Origin: Periplaneta americana
Taxonomy: Eukaryota; Arthropoda; Insecta; Blattodea; Blattidae
Length of the DNA stretch: 64,000 nt
NCBI RefSeq assembly: GCF_040183065.1
Contig: NC_091120.1
Span: 1,914,501-1,978,500, forward strand
Direction of reading: 5' to 3'
Each line of letters begins with the position of its first letter. Within the stretch, counting starts at the first letter, position 1. Made by a program: the position numbers and the translations under genes. This document shows, in pieces, positions 10,849 to 21,396 of this stretch. The notes beneath the pieces were generated by a model that saw only the letters and a program-made list of their open reading frames with translations, had not been told where the DNA came from and ran no database searches.

Positions 10849-10971
10849 TATTTATACTGGCAGAGTTAAGGCCATAGGGCTTTCTCTTACACTCACTCTA
10901 CTAGGTCACAAAGTATACAAGCAGTTAAAATTTAACAAAAACTTAAAGAAGAGAATACTAACATATTATAA

Positions 10972-11002
<31 letters not shown>

Positions 11003-11450
11003 GCATAACAGAATCGACACTAACCAACATGAAAATTATACAATAATAGAAAAAAGAAAGTAGAATATAGTAAAAGGAACTCATTTACTACAAAATATGG
11101 TTAATATGGAAAACGTGAGGTAGAATATAACAAAATGGAATGTAATAAAATAATAATAAAAAAGAAAATAAATACGAATATTAAATAAAATTCACAATAA
11201 AAAGACTATGATAATAAATTCATCGGCTGATAAAGAGAACAAAAAGGGGAAAGGAAGGAAAGAAATATATAGCCTATATTTTTACAAAACTATCGCAGAG
11301 AAAAGGGTTTATAACTGAAAGGAATCTGAATTGAAAAAGTGCAATTTTAATTTATTTTTGAAACTAGACAATGTCCGACAGTCTCTGACATGTTGTGGTA
11401 GAGAGTTCCAGAGATGAGCTGCAGAGACCGTGAAAGATGAAGAGTAGAAG
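10630..11450 (-). mobile_element. LINE C 3' ends (two tandem pieces) with AAT microsatellites
   Basis: Two minus-strand LINE C 3' termini follow one another, at about 10684-10800 and 10845-11450, each preceded by an AAT run (10637-10682, 10806-10846; a third at 10973-11001). Both carry the terminal hairpin (aaggccatagggcctt at 10706-10721; the second has one change). The second piece reaches into coding sequence: around 11390-11440 the minus strand encodes a decayed version of the LWNSLPxxVRDC motif. The near-identical first 110 bp of both pieces suggests local duplication mediated by the AAT runs. Confidence 0.75.
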
Positions 11451-11688
11451 GATATTCTTGTACCGACAACAATTCTAATACAATAGCGGTATCAGCGAAA
11501 CCGCAGAGCGTCTGTGTTGATCGTTCACTTCACGCAGTCTGCTGTTCAGAGTTTAATTGATCATTTACTTAGAAATCTGTTGCCTGAACGTCAGATGGGA
11601 CTTGACGCAAAATACTTTCAAGTCTATGAGTGCACCGATTTATGGAAAAGTCCAGTCTGAACGCATTCGCCGTATCTATAGCTTTAGT

Positions 11689-12098
11689 CGCGACGCTGTT
11701 ATTCCCGGCGTGACTCCTCCTCTTTGCTTACATCTTAGGAAGTGAAGGCTCTATAAAGTCTAGGTAGGTAGTATCGTTCGCCATTTTTGTTCTTTCGTTG
11801 CCGAGCTACCATACGAGGAATCTATTTGCCACACCGTTAAACATTATCTTGTCGTAGCTCCTATGATAATAAATCAAACGCACTGTAATTCAGCAAATAA
11901 TTGAGCAGCAAATAACATCTTCGTGTGCTTTGTACGAACGCCAACGAAAGAGCCAAAATGGCGGGCGATTATATTAAGTATTTATCGAGTCTTAAGAAGT
12001 GAATAACGTTTTCATAAGCGAAACACAAGACGCACACGTTTAAATGTAGCCGACCTGCAGCGCGATTGGCTGCCGGAAATTAGAGCGACGGGACTATA
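11689..12098 (+). repeat. 410-bp interspersed repeat, copy 2
   Basis: Direct-orientation partner of 9704-10112, differing by scattered substitutions and small indels. Flanks differ from those of copy 1, so the similarity ends at the repeat. Confidence 0.8.
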
Positions 12099-12567
12099 CC
12101 ATATAAATTATAGTTAATCAGTAAGTTAAATATTGGCGAAGTGTATGACACACTAGATTGACTATTTTCGTGACATTTTGACGTGTAGCCTGTTATTTTA
12201 TCAACACGAACTAGGTTGAAACAGGCAATTTATTTAATAGAATGTAACAATAGAGTCATATACACGACCATATATTAAAAACTAAATTGCTGTCATCATT
12301 CTTCACCACTAATTCAGCGAACTAGCAGCTCCATGAATGGGTGAGTAGCGAACAGTTGTGGCAACTTAGGGACAGCGATCACATGCAAACCTGCTTTTGT
12401 ATTCATTAAACTGCAACTACGTGTATTAACCATCGGCGACGAAGTCATTGCTAGACTTACTGCATAAAATCAAATTGCTATGTTGATAAAATAGTGCTTG
12501 CAGTTAATTGATTGAATAGTCACTTGAGTAAGTGACTATTAATGAACATCTGGCGAGTAGCTGATAC
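12099..12567. other. spacer, no gene recognised
   Basis: AT-rich DNA between the 410-bp repeat and the mariner element; nothing recognised. Confidence 0.4.
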
Positions 12568-12569
12568 TA

Positions 12570-13854
12570 GGGCTGGATAAAAAGTAATGTCAACAGTTCG
12601 ATATTTCTGACATGGCTTTATTTTTCAGGGGCACAACATTTACGTACCTTCTATATAGTCACCCTCCTTATTTATCACTTTTACCAAATGTTTGGAAGGC
12701 GTCGTACACCATCAGAGCGTCCATCTTTGTTGATGTTCCGTATTGACCGCCCTATAGGACGGATAAGTTCATCTCTGATCTCTGTACCGGGTCCCTCGCA
12801 GTGGTTCTTTCAATTTGGTGGAAAGATCATAATCGCATGGACTCATATCGGGTGAGTACGGAGGATGTTCCAGAATCTCCCATTGCCAGCGGCGCAAGAT
12901 GTCCTTGATAGCTGCAGCGGTGTGACTCCTTGCATTATCATGAAGAATGATGGGGTTCTGTACCAACAAGTGTCGTCGTTTTCTGCTGAGGGCTGGACGA
13001 AGGTGGTGCTGCGTTTGCCGTCTGCCTTGGAGGTACAGCGTGGTGCAGTATTACCCCATCAATGTCATACGCCACAATGAACATCACCTTCACAGCGCTT
13101 TGTGTAGGGCGCACTTTCTTCGGACGAGAAGAACCTGGATGCTTTCATTCATTTGATTGGCGTTTCAAGTTTGGTTGGTTCGTATAAGCGAGCCCAGGTT
13201 TCGTCCGTAGCGACGATTCGTCCAAGAAAGTCGTCATCTTTGCTTTGGTACCGGTCCAACAAGGCCTGTGCGACTGCATAGCGGTGCCATTGTTAAACCT
13301 CGGACATTTCATGGGGTATCCAACGCCTTGTAATTTTTCGGTAACACAGAATGTCTTGCAGAATGTGGAGCACAGTTTTGTGACATACTCCGACTTCCGC
13401 TGCTAACTCACGCGCAGTCCATCGGCGATCAGCATCCAACAGGGAAGCAAGGAGTTGAACTGTGTTGTCCTCCACGCGGGGTCGTCCTGTACAGAGGTTG
13501 TCCTGAACGGCATCCCTGCCTTCACGGAACGCTTAAACCCATCGTGCCACTGTGCGATATGGCAACGCTGCATCGCCATATGCTTCACGCAGTCCTTGAA
13601 AACATTCTTGTGCACTACGACCTCGTGTCACTTCAATTTTGATGCAGGAACGTTGCTCTAGTTTTGTAAACTAGAGGGCTCGCACTATCCGTATGAAAGT
13701 CAACGTTCTACACACTGCAGTAGATTGACAGAGTACTGTCGCCGCCGGCTGTACTAACTCATCTAACAGTCCTTGTTCATGTCCACACAGCTGGCAGGTC
13801 TCGAACGCAGCATCGTCACGTGACAGCAGTGTTGCCATAACTTTTTATCCAACC
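12570..13854 (-). mobile_element. mariner element, inactive
   Basis: Flanking TA (12568-12569, 13855-13856) and inverted ends (GGCTGGATAAAAAGTAATG at the left; GGTTGGATAAAAAGTTATGG read inward from the right) with a length of 1285 bp are typical of mariner. The transposase lies on the minus strand in broken frames: an N-terminal HTH region (about 13690 to 13403), WTARELAAEVGV (13293-13475), the first catalytic Asp in ATDETWA near 13200, and HDNARSHTA followed by HPPYSPDMSPCDYD (12769-12969). Exactly 34 residues separate the Asp of HDNAR from that of PCD, the D34D spacing of mariner. Several frameshifts and stops make it inactive. Confidence 0.9.
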
Positions 13855-14493
13855 TATGTAGATAATACTCTTGTTTTTTATACAGGAGGAAACTTCTGGC
13901 CATAGACATTAAATATTAGGGTGAATCCTATGCCCGTTTGACAGGATGTTTATAGCAAAAGAAATAAAGCAGGTTAACGCGCGGATTCGAAATGACTCAG
14001 TGGAACAAGTGGACAGCTTCAAATACTTGGGGTATACTATAAGCAGTAACATGAGCTGCTGCCAGGAAGTCAAAAGAAGGATAGCAATGGCAAAGGAAAC
14101 TTATAATAGAAAAAGGAATATCTTCTGCGGACCTCTGGAAAAAGAACTAAGGAAGAGACTAGTGAAGTTTTTGTGTAGACTGTGGCATTGTATGAGCAAA
14201 ATATGGACATTGCGACGAAGTGAAGAGAAACGACTAGAAGCATTTTAAATGTGGATATGGAGAAGAATGGAACATGTATAGTGTACAGACTGAATATGAA
14301 GTGAAGCTGTTCTAGAAAGAATTGCTGAAGAAATAATAACGCTGAAATTGATCAGGAAGAGAAAAATAATTTGTGTAGGCCGTTGACTGATGACAAACTA
14401 CCTATTGGAGGATGCACTGGAAGGAATGGTGAACGGAAGAAAAGTTCGAGGCAGAAAAATATATCGAATGATAGACGACATTAAGATACATGG

Positions 14494-14744
14494 TCCACAC
14501 CTGTGGAGTAACGGTCACCGCGTCTGGCCGCAAAACGAGGTGGCCCGGGTTCGAATCCCGGTCGGGGCAAGTTACCTGGTTGAGGTTTTTTCCTGGGTTT
14601 TCCCTCAACCCAATACGAGCAAATGCTGGGTAACTTTCGGTGCTGGACCCTGGACTCATTTCACCGGCATTATCACCTTCATATCATTCAGACGCTAAAT
14701 AACCAAAGATGTTGATAAAGCGTCGTAAAATAACCTACTAAAAA
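14494..14744 (+). mobile_element. SINE type A (tRNA-derived)
   Basis: The 5' part is tRNA-like, with box A near tggagtaacggtc and a strong box B GGTTCGAATCCC (about 14546-14562). The body contains ttttcctgggttttccctca, and the 3' end is aaagcgtcgtaaaataacc followed by a short A-rich tail. It is flanked by the 11-bp duplication aagatacatgg (14483-14493 and 14745-14755). Confidence 0.85.
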
Positions 14745-14755
14745 AAGATACATGG

Positions 14756-14968
14756 AAAATGTTATGTTTTATTTAACGACGCTCGCAACTGCAGAGGTTA
14801 TGTCAGCGTCGCCGGATGTGCCGGAATTTTGTCCCGCAGGAGTTCTTTTACATGCCACTAAATCTACTGACATGATCCTGTCACATTTAAGCACACTTAA
14901 ATGCCATCGATCTGGCCCGGGATCGAACCCGCAACCTTGGGCATAGAAGGCCAGCGCTATACCAACTC
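14756..14968 (-). mobile_element. SINE type B (tRNA-derived), minus strand
   Basis: Read on the minus strand it begins gagttggtatagcgctggcc, has box B GGTTCGATCCC (complement of about 14920-14932) and ends gcgtcgttaaataaaacat. It is flanked by aagatacatgg (14745-14755 and 14969-14979), the same 11-mer that flanks SINE A on the left. Confidence 0.85.
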
Positions 14969-15088
14969 AAGATACATGGATCATATGCGCAGACTAAGAG
15001 GAAGGCAGAAAGTAGGAAAGATTGAAGAATGCTGGGTTTGCAGTGAAATACCTACCCTTGGACAGAACATTATGCATGAATGAATGGT

Positions 15089-15092
<4 letters not shown>

Positions 15093-15142
<50 letters not shown>

Positions 15143-15290
15143 TTAATAATGATTTATTTAACCTGGCAGAGTTAAGGACATACGGCCTTCTCTAACACTC
15201 AACCAGGAGTAAAACTGCGTTACAAAAAACACTACAAATTTACAAAGTACACTACAATTTTACACACAAAACTGAATAAGATAATAAAGA
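15093..15290 (-). mobile_element. AAT microsatellite plus LINE C 3' end
   Basis: About 15 AAT units (15093-15140) abut a short minus-strand LINE C 3' terminus with the hairpin region (about 15157-15210, inner stem imperfect: aaggacatacggcctt). Confidence 0.7.
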
Positions 15291-16000
15291 ATAAAGGAAG
15301 CTGGTACATCCTTCGCAATATGGTGGACGAAATGCATAACGAGAAGCGTGCGTTTTTTTTTTTCGGACAAATACTTTTGTCGTATTATTTGTTTCATAAA
15401 TGTAATTAAAATCTTTAATACTGGATTTAAAAAACTGACGGAGTTGCTCTTTGATCGTTGATACGCAATGCCGGGCAGGCCAGCGTGGAACACACATCGT
15501 TCTCTGTGACGTCCGAAATAAATAAATCAGATCGCACACAAGCCTTGTCGCGTGTTGACGAATGTAGGATCATATTTCAGGCTAGAGTCTGTTATGTACG
15601 CTCACGGCTGGGCTTTCCTTCCGGAGTGCTCGGGGATTTACCGAACTTGATTTCACTTTTTGGTGTTTTGTTCACTTCTGGAAATTCTCGCAAACTGCCA
15701 GTGTGTCAGTTTTTATAATCATAATTCGGTTTCCGGCCGCGCAAGGAATTTATGTTGGAAATAAAGTGCAAAGAATTTCGGGATTTATAAAGTTTGGATT
15801 TGTAAGAATCAACGAAATGAAATAGAAACTATATTTATATTAAGGTTACAGATATACATCGACGTTGTAAATACAGAGCAATTTGCTCACTGAGGATGTC
15901 AAAACTATCCGAAAAGTACATATTTTTATTTAGGAACTAAATATATATCTTTCAGAGATATCTTCGACTTTGAAAATATGACTTTCCTTACCTCTTATTG
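15291..16000. other. spacer, no gene recognised
   Basis: Open frames of 77-95 codons on the minus strand (15252-15539) and 86 on the plus strand (15458-15718) overlap one another and show no domain; nothing is called. Confidence 0.4.
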
Positions 16001-16008
16001 ATTTAGAC

Positions 16009-16978
16009 CAGTGGCCGGCAGATGCTGCAGTTGTGACGTAAGAGCCAGTCAGATCGCAAGAGCTTGGGAGAGCGAGCAGTTGAGTCGTATTAATGTTAGC
16101 ACACACCAGCGCAGTGGCGTCAGTGCAGCAGTAGAACGGGACTGTTGAAAACAAAAGGATCTATCTACATTTTATAGAAGATTTCCCCAGGCAAGATTCC
16201 CTCGATTGCATAGATTTGCTGCTAGGATGTTGAGCATATTCGGATCTACGTATGTATGTGAACAGTTCTTTTCTTGTATGAAGATCTGCAAACCACAACA
16301 TAGAAACCACCTGTCTGATCTGAACTTGAAACATATTCTTCGCTTGTGTGTTAGCCAGGCTATGACTCCTAATATTGCAAAATTAGTACGCGAGAAAAGA
16401 GGAGAAAAATCTCGACAAAGCGTTTAGCTTGGGCACGGTAGTGACACAAAGTGATGGTGTGTTTCAAAAGTTGAAATATACTTTGCATACTACTCACCAA
16501 GATAGGGCCTATGTAGTTTAATCTGTATATTATGTAGAAAAATGTGTGTTAAAAACACTGTTTTTAAATTTCCGAGTAGATAAAGTGTTGCAGTACTGCT
16601 TAAAGTATTTATTTATATGTTTGTATGATTATAGCAGTTTCGGAATTTCATTTATATATGCAAACGCTTCTGCAAGTGGCTGTATTATGAGTTTTATATT
16701 ATTGTAAGTACATTAAATTTGATTACAAACCAAGATATTTTGTTACATTGATTTAGCATGGTTGTACAGTTTTGTTTTCGTACAAATGTATTGTAATTGT
16801 GCTGTTCCCATACTATCTCAGAAGAATGGATCGCGCTCTGTCAGTGCATAGACGCCGCACCACCACTGTTCAGATGAACCTTCTCTCCACGCTGTGCTCA
16901 GTATGCAGAGATTGCCGAGCAAAGAGCAGGGCGGCTACGTCGTATGACGTCACAGAGCACGGAACATGCCGGTCACTG
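16009..16978 (+). mobile_element. internally deleted hAT transposon
   Basis: A perfect 8-bp duplication, atttagac (16001-16008 and 16979-16986), brackets 12-bp inverted ends CAGTGGCCGGCA and CAGTGACCGGCA (11 of 12). An 8-bp duplication with CAGTG-type ends is diagnostic of the hAT superfamily. At 970 bp it is far shorter than an autonomous copy and keeps only the C-terminal transposase exon (separate entry). Confidence 0.9.
16149..16427 (+). pseudogene. hAT transposase C-terminal (dimerisation) domain
   Basis: An open frame after an in-frame TGA at 16146 gives about 92 codons. The pattern FGSTYVCEQFFSCMK followed by HLSDLNLKHILRLC is the hAT C-terminal dimerisation domain, closest in style to the GTF2IRD2/SCAND3-like hAT group. 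The RNase-H-like catalytic part and the BED zinc finger are absent. There is no ATG before the first family residues; the in-frame ATGs (16227, 16278) lie within the domain. It is most simply a deletion derivative; a spliced or domesticated product is possible but unsupported. Confidence 0.8.
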
Positions 16979-16986
16979 ATTTAGAC

Positions 16987-18681
16987 CCTTCCTGCAACGA
17001 ACCTCAGTGTAGTCAGCCGGTGTTGGTTTGGGAATGCTCCTAGCTTAATTAGCAAAATAGATCTTGAAAAGTCGCAGTGCTGATTGTAGAACTTCCTTCC
17101 GGAAATTCCATTCTTTTATAATGTCAAGCAACATGGCAATCCCAAGAATAGAAGCGTGGCGACATATCGACTTGATCTGCAGTAGCTTACATAGTAATGT
17201 TATGTTTCACTCATGTTTACATGTACATTTCTTAAGACTTGGTCAAAATGGAAGTGAAACATAAACACAGAAGTTTGCGGTCAGGTTATTTAATGGGGTC
17301 ATTCACAGTTATTTACATAAACATTACCGCTTGGCTGTAACATGAAAGTTCCCAAACTCCAAGCTTTCATGTTTTTGCTTACGTTATTTTAAAACAACAC
17401 AAATTATTGTATAGTGCTGAAGTGTACAACAGAATGCATTATGAAATGACGTCGTTGTTATGTTTCCATGGATACCGAATATGTTTGTAGTTATGTTTCT
17501 GTTCCTATCATGAATGTGTCACGATTCTTTATAATTTTGACGGTAGAGTTCGCATTATTAAGTTAATGCTTACATTGTGATTGTGAATGAGTGATTACTG
17601 TTGACTAAACTAATTAATTTTAAATACTGCACCGATTCGCACACTTTCTTCGTGAAATATTAAAACGAAGTCGTTGGAAAAGGCAGACATAGCGAATATC
17701 TATGTTAGCAAACAGGCAATGTACACGTAGAAAGGCCGCAGTCAATTTCTGGTGATGAATAAAAAGAGGGAGGATGATTCTGAGGAAAGTAAGGCTGCAG
17801 ACGAATGAAATAGGCAGAATAGCCAGAGACGAGGATGGTACCATAAACGATGCGCACGAAAACAATGCTAAGAGTGGGACTACAAGAGGGGAGGAGGGGA
17901 ATAAGACGTGGGGATCGGAGTTGTGTGTCTGGCAGGTCTGTAGAGAGTTTAGGGAATATGCAATACAATATTAAGCGGCTAGACCGCGGGACATGAATTT
18001 TACAAGTGGATGGAGATATGTATGTCTTTGAGCTGGAGTTGATAACAAGCACAACTAGATTAGTATGCTTAGCTTAGGCAAGTTGGGCGCCCGCACTCAT
18101 CAATTAGTTATTGAATGCTAAAGCAGCATATGCATCCCCAACGAGCTGCCGGGGTTGGTTAGCCTTGCAGATAAAGTAATGCCCGCTAACGATATTCACT
18201 GTTCGCGAATGTGTTGACTCAGGGCACGCGGAATTCCTGTCCCATGTCTCATGAATGATTCTTGCGAGAAACAATTGAGGCGCGTTCCAACTTCTAACAG
18301 AATTATGGGGAAGGACCTACAGGAAATCTCTTTTCTCATATTATTTTAAGTAGAGGCTCTATTTCCCTAACATAGTTTCATATCAATATATGAAGCCTTT
18401 TAAGTACAACATTTTAACTTTTGCCCTTTATGGTACAGTCACAGACAAAAAAAAAATGCATAAACTGCAATATTATAAAGAAAATGTTACATTTGCCCTC
18501 AAAGAATAACCCCCTGAAATTAAGGACAATGCTTACTGTTCATCCTGTAGGATATATTTCAATATTAACTCATTTTTAATTGTGAATATTCAATTTTCAA
18601 TAAATTATCATACTATAGTATTTACTTCTAAACTCATTTCGCTCTGATATTTCTATAATATAATGCAGAATCGTATGTATT
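16987..18681. other. spacer with a solo MITE end
   Basis: No gene recognised. At 18517-18550 the phrase gaaattaaggacaatgctta and the following bases resemble the right end of the foldback MITE at 8524-9098, a probable solo end. The 115-codon minus-strand frame at 17705-18052 is Pro/Ser/Leu-rich without a domain and is not called. Confidence 0.4.
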
Positions 18682-18790
18682 TAGGATTAACCTTGCTTGG
18701 CTAGTTTCGAAGTCTTGTCTTCATTGTCTCCACTAAGTTTTGGACAATGAAGCACAAGACTTCGAAACTAGTCAAGCAAAGTGAATCCTA
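18682..18790. repeat. short foldback (about 47-bp arms)
   Basis: taggatt..cttggctagtttcgaagtctt and its inverse aagacttcgaaactagtcaag..aatccta form near-perfect arms around a loop of about 15 bases. It is either a minimal MITE or a hairpin from a larger repeat; no duplication was found at the edges. Confidence 0.7.
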
Positions 18791-18982
18791 AATATTAACA
18801 CGGCAAAGAAGTTGGAAATTCAATCAATCTGGTTTTAATTAAAATGTCTCCGTTATTTTTTTGTAGTCTTAGAAACACAACATAAAACATTTGACGATCC
18901 GTAGTTAAGGAAACAGAGCGGAAGCCATTCAACTGTCAGCTATTAGTGCTAATATTTTATTGTAATCGTTACTTTTATTTAA

Positions 18983-19942
18983 CCTCTTGGGCTAGTGGTC
19001 AGAGCTTCTGATTACAGTTCATGAGTTCAATTCCCGATTAGAACACATGAATTTTTCCTTAAGGGGGAATGTTCCTGTGTTCGTCCATGGTCTGGAAATT
19101 AGATTAGGCTTAGGTTTAAGACCTCTTCTGGCACTTCATAATCATCCTATCATAATATCATCGGGGCTGCATAACTCCTCCTTCCAGGCGCCCAACCTCA
19201 GAAGTAGAGTTGGGTCGATTCGTAAACGAATCGTTCATTCGAACGACTAATAATAAAGAATCGTAAGAATCGATTCGTGGTATCAACGAATCGTCGTTCA
19301 AAAGAATCGTAACGAATCGTCATTCAAAAGAATATGAAGGAATCGGCATGGTATCGTAACCCACGATTCTATTCGTTGTTTGATGTAACCTGTCAACGGA
19401 CATTTCCGAACCGTGTCGAATGCTCCCGAGCGAGAGTGAAATCAAAATATGTACTGCATTTGTTAAGTATGGAAAATAATGAACACAAACCTGAAATTTG
19501 CATAGTTAAATAGAGATGTAATGCAAAAAATGTACTTCATAATAAGGTTCAGTTGATAAATTATAATTTAGAGACATTATCTTGGGTAATTTTGTAGACT
19601 AATGGAGTTCATACTGAATGGTTCCAGCCAATGAGAAAGAGACAATCCAATGTCTCGCCTCTTATGCCATCTATGAGAGAGATGTAGAACGTTTTTGTTC
19701 TACGCGTGGTTTGCAAAGGAAAGTGTCTTGCGACGATTCAAAAGAATAGTTGGAATCGCAGACTGAGAAGAATCGTGAACGAATCGTTAGAATCGATTCG
19801 TAATGTGTGATTGAATCGTTGGAATCGACTTCTGAAAAAGAATCGTGTTGCCCAACTCTACTCAGAAGTGAGTTACAAATAAGCCATTGCCAGGAGAGAC
19901 CAGAAATGTCGAATAACAACCTGACGGCATTGGGGAAAAAAT
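18983..19942 (+). mobile_element. SINE type D, split by a hAT MITE
   Basis: A tRNA-like head (box A gggctagtggtcag, box B agttcaattccc, 18988-19040) is followed by a conserved-looking body (tgttcctgtgttcgtccatg) up to 19204. The body resumes at 19869 with tgagttacaaataagccatt and ends near ggggaaaaaatg at about 19942. The interruption at 19205-19860 is a separate element with its own duplication. Confidence 0.6.
19205..19860. mobile_element. hAT MITE with clustered GAATCG motifs
   Basis: A perfect 8-bp duplication, ctcagaag (19197-19204, 19861-19868), and perfect 10-bp inverted ends TAGAGTTGGG identify a hAT-type MITE of 656 bp. Both flanks, 19215-19330 and 19735-19850, are packed with GAATCG/CGATTC in both orientations. 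hAT transposases bind short subterminal motifs, so these may be binding sites. The interior has no coding frame. Confidence 0.85.
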
Positions 19943-20109
19943 GTTTATCTAAATTCTATATGAAGGTGTTGTAAAAATCATGTATACAACTAAAGGCTAA
20001 ACTCGTTCTTATGACATAAATGAACATCTCGTCACATAAATGCTAAACTTTAGCAACTGGTTGTATAAATAAGTATCAGTTTATTGAAGACAGGCAACTT
20101 ATCTCTCTA

Positions 20110-21394
20110 CAGACGTGGACAAATTATTAGCAAAATTGAAAATTTTTATTATATATTTTTACAAAATATGATTCTTCAATTTAGACTACAGTTGACATTT
20201 TTGCATATTTCCAAATTATTAGCAAAATTGAAGATTTGTATTGTATATTTTATAAAATTTAACTCTTCAATTTGGACTACATTTGATATTTTTGCATATT
20301 TACAAATTATTAGCAAAACTGAAGGTTTTTATTAGGCCTATATATTTTTACAAAATTCGATTCTTCAATTTGGAATACAGTTGACATTTGGAATATTTCC
20401 AAATTATTAGCAAAACTGAAGGTTTTTATTAGGCCTATATATTTTTACAAAATTCGATTCTTCAATTTGGAATACAGTTGACATTTGGAATATTTCCAAA
20501 TTATTAGCAAAACTGAAGGTTTTTATTAGGCCTATATATTTTTACAAAATTCGATTCTTCAATTTGGAATACAGTTGACATTTGGAATATTTCCAAATTA
20601 TTAGCAAAACTGAAGGTTTTTATTACGCCTATATATTTTTACAAAATTCGATTCTTCAATTTGGAATACAGTTGACATTTGGAATATTTCCAAATTATTA
20701 GCAAAACTGAAGGTTTTTATTAGGCCTATATATTTTTACAAAATTCGATTCTTCAATTTGGAATACAGTTGACATTTGGAATATTTCCAAATTATTAGCA
20801 AAACTGAAGGTTTTTATTAGGCCTTTATATTTTTACAAAATTCGATTCTTCAATTTGGAATACAGTTGACATTTGGAATATTTCCAAATTATTAGCAAAA
20901 CTGAAGGTTTTTATTAGGCCTATATATTTTTACAAAATTCGATTCTTCAATTTGGAATACAGTTGACATTTGGAATATTTCCAAATTATTAGCAAAACTG
21001 AAGGTTTTTGTTAGGCCTATATATTTTTACAAAATTCGATTCTTCAATTTAGAATACAGTTGACATTTGGAATATTTCCAAATTATTAGCAAAACTGAAG
21101 GTTTTTATTAGGCCTATATATTTTTACAAAATTCGATTCTTCAATTTGGAATACAGTTGACATTTGGAATATTTCCAAATTATTAGCAAAACTCAAGGTT
21201 TTTATTAGGCCTATATATTTTTACAAAATTTAACTCTTCAATTTAAACTACAGTTGACATTTTTGCATATTTCTGTCTACTGTAATGATAGAAATATGCA
21301 AAATTCTCAACTGTAGTCTAAATTGAAATATCAAATTTTGTAAACAGAATTATCATAAAAATCGTCAATTTTGTCAATAATTTGTCCACGTCTG
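20110..21394. mobile_element. TA-flanked MITE with one arm expanded into a tandem array
   Basis: TA (20108-20109, 21395-21396) brackets inverted ends CAGACGTGGACAAATTATT at the left and the same sequence inverted at the right (21376-21394). Beyond the array on the right, 21240-21325 is a near-perfect hairpin: the last array unit runs into its own inverted copy around gtctactgtaatgat. The ancestral element was probably a simple hairpin MITE of two arms of about 100 bp. Confidence 0.85.
20121..21275 (+). repeat. 12-copy minisatellite, mostly 97 bp
   Basis: The phrase aaattattagcaaaa starts units at 20121, 20213, 20304, 20401, 20498, 20595, 20692, 20789, 20886, 20983, 21080 and 21177. Spacings are 92, 91 and 97, then exactly 97 eight times. 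The 97-bp units carry the insertion TTAGGCC and are almost identical, while the two outermost left units and the last unit are the diverged forms. It was expanded from the left arm of the MITE that contains it. Confidence 0.95.
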
Positions 21395-21396
21395 TA

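Larger units (their letters stand above)
13946..15075 (+). mobile_element. LINE B copy carrying two nested SINEs
   Basis: This LINE fragment encodes the end of the RT palm and the C-terminal region. The first 100 codons (13946-14248) include SFKYLGYTISSNMSCCQEVK and KRLEAF; later pieces include DALEGMVNGRKVRGRK (14405-14460). The coding part is cut at 14483 by two SINEs and resumes at 14969 with atacatggatcatatgcg, then the 3' end (gaaatacctacccttggacagaac) and a gaatgaatgg tail at about 15075. Frame damage besides the SINEs (stops near 14250 and 14290) shows it was already decayed. Confidence 0.85.

Noticed and set aside
9704-12098. LTR retrotransposon with 410-bp LTRs
   Set aside because: No TG..CA ends, no gag/pol between the copies, and the interior is LINE C 3' ends.
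17705-18052. 115-codon minus-strand frame
   Set aside because: Ser/Pro/Leu-rich, no domain, overlapped by frames on the same and opposite strand.
20121-21275. CRISPR array
   Set aside because: Units are contiguous 97-bp near-identical repeats without unique spacers, inside a eukaryotic MITE.
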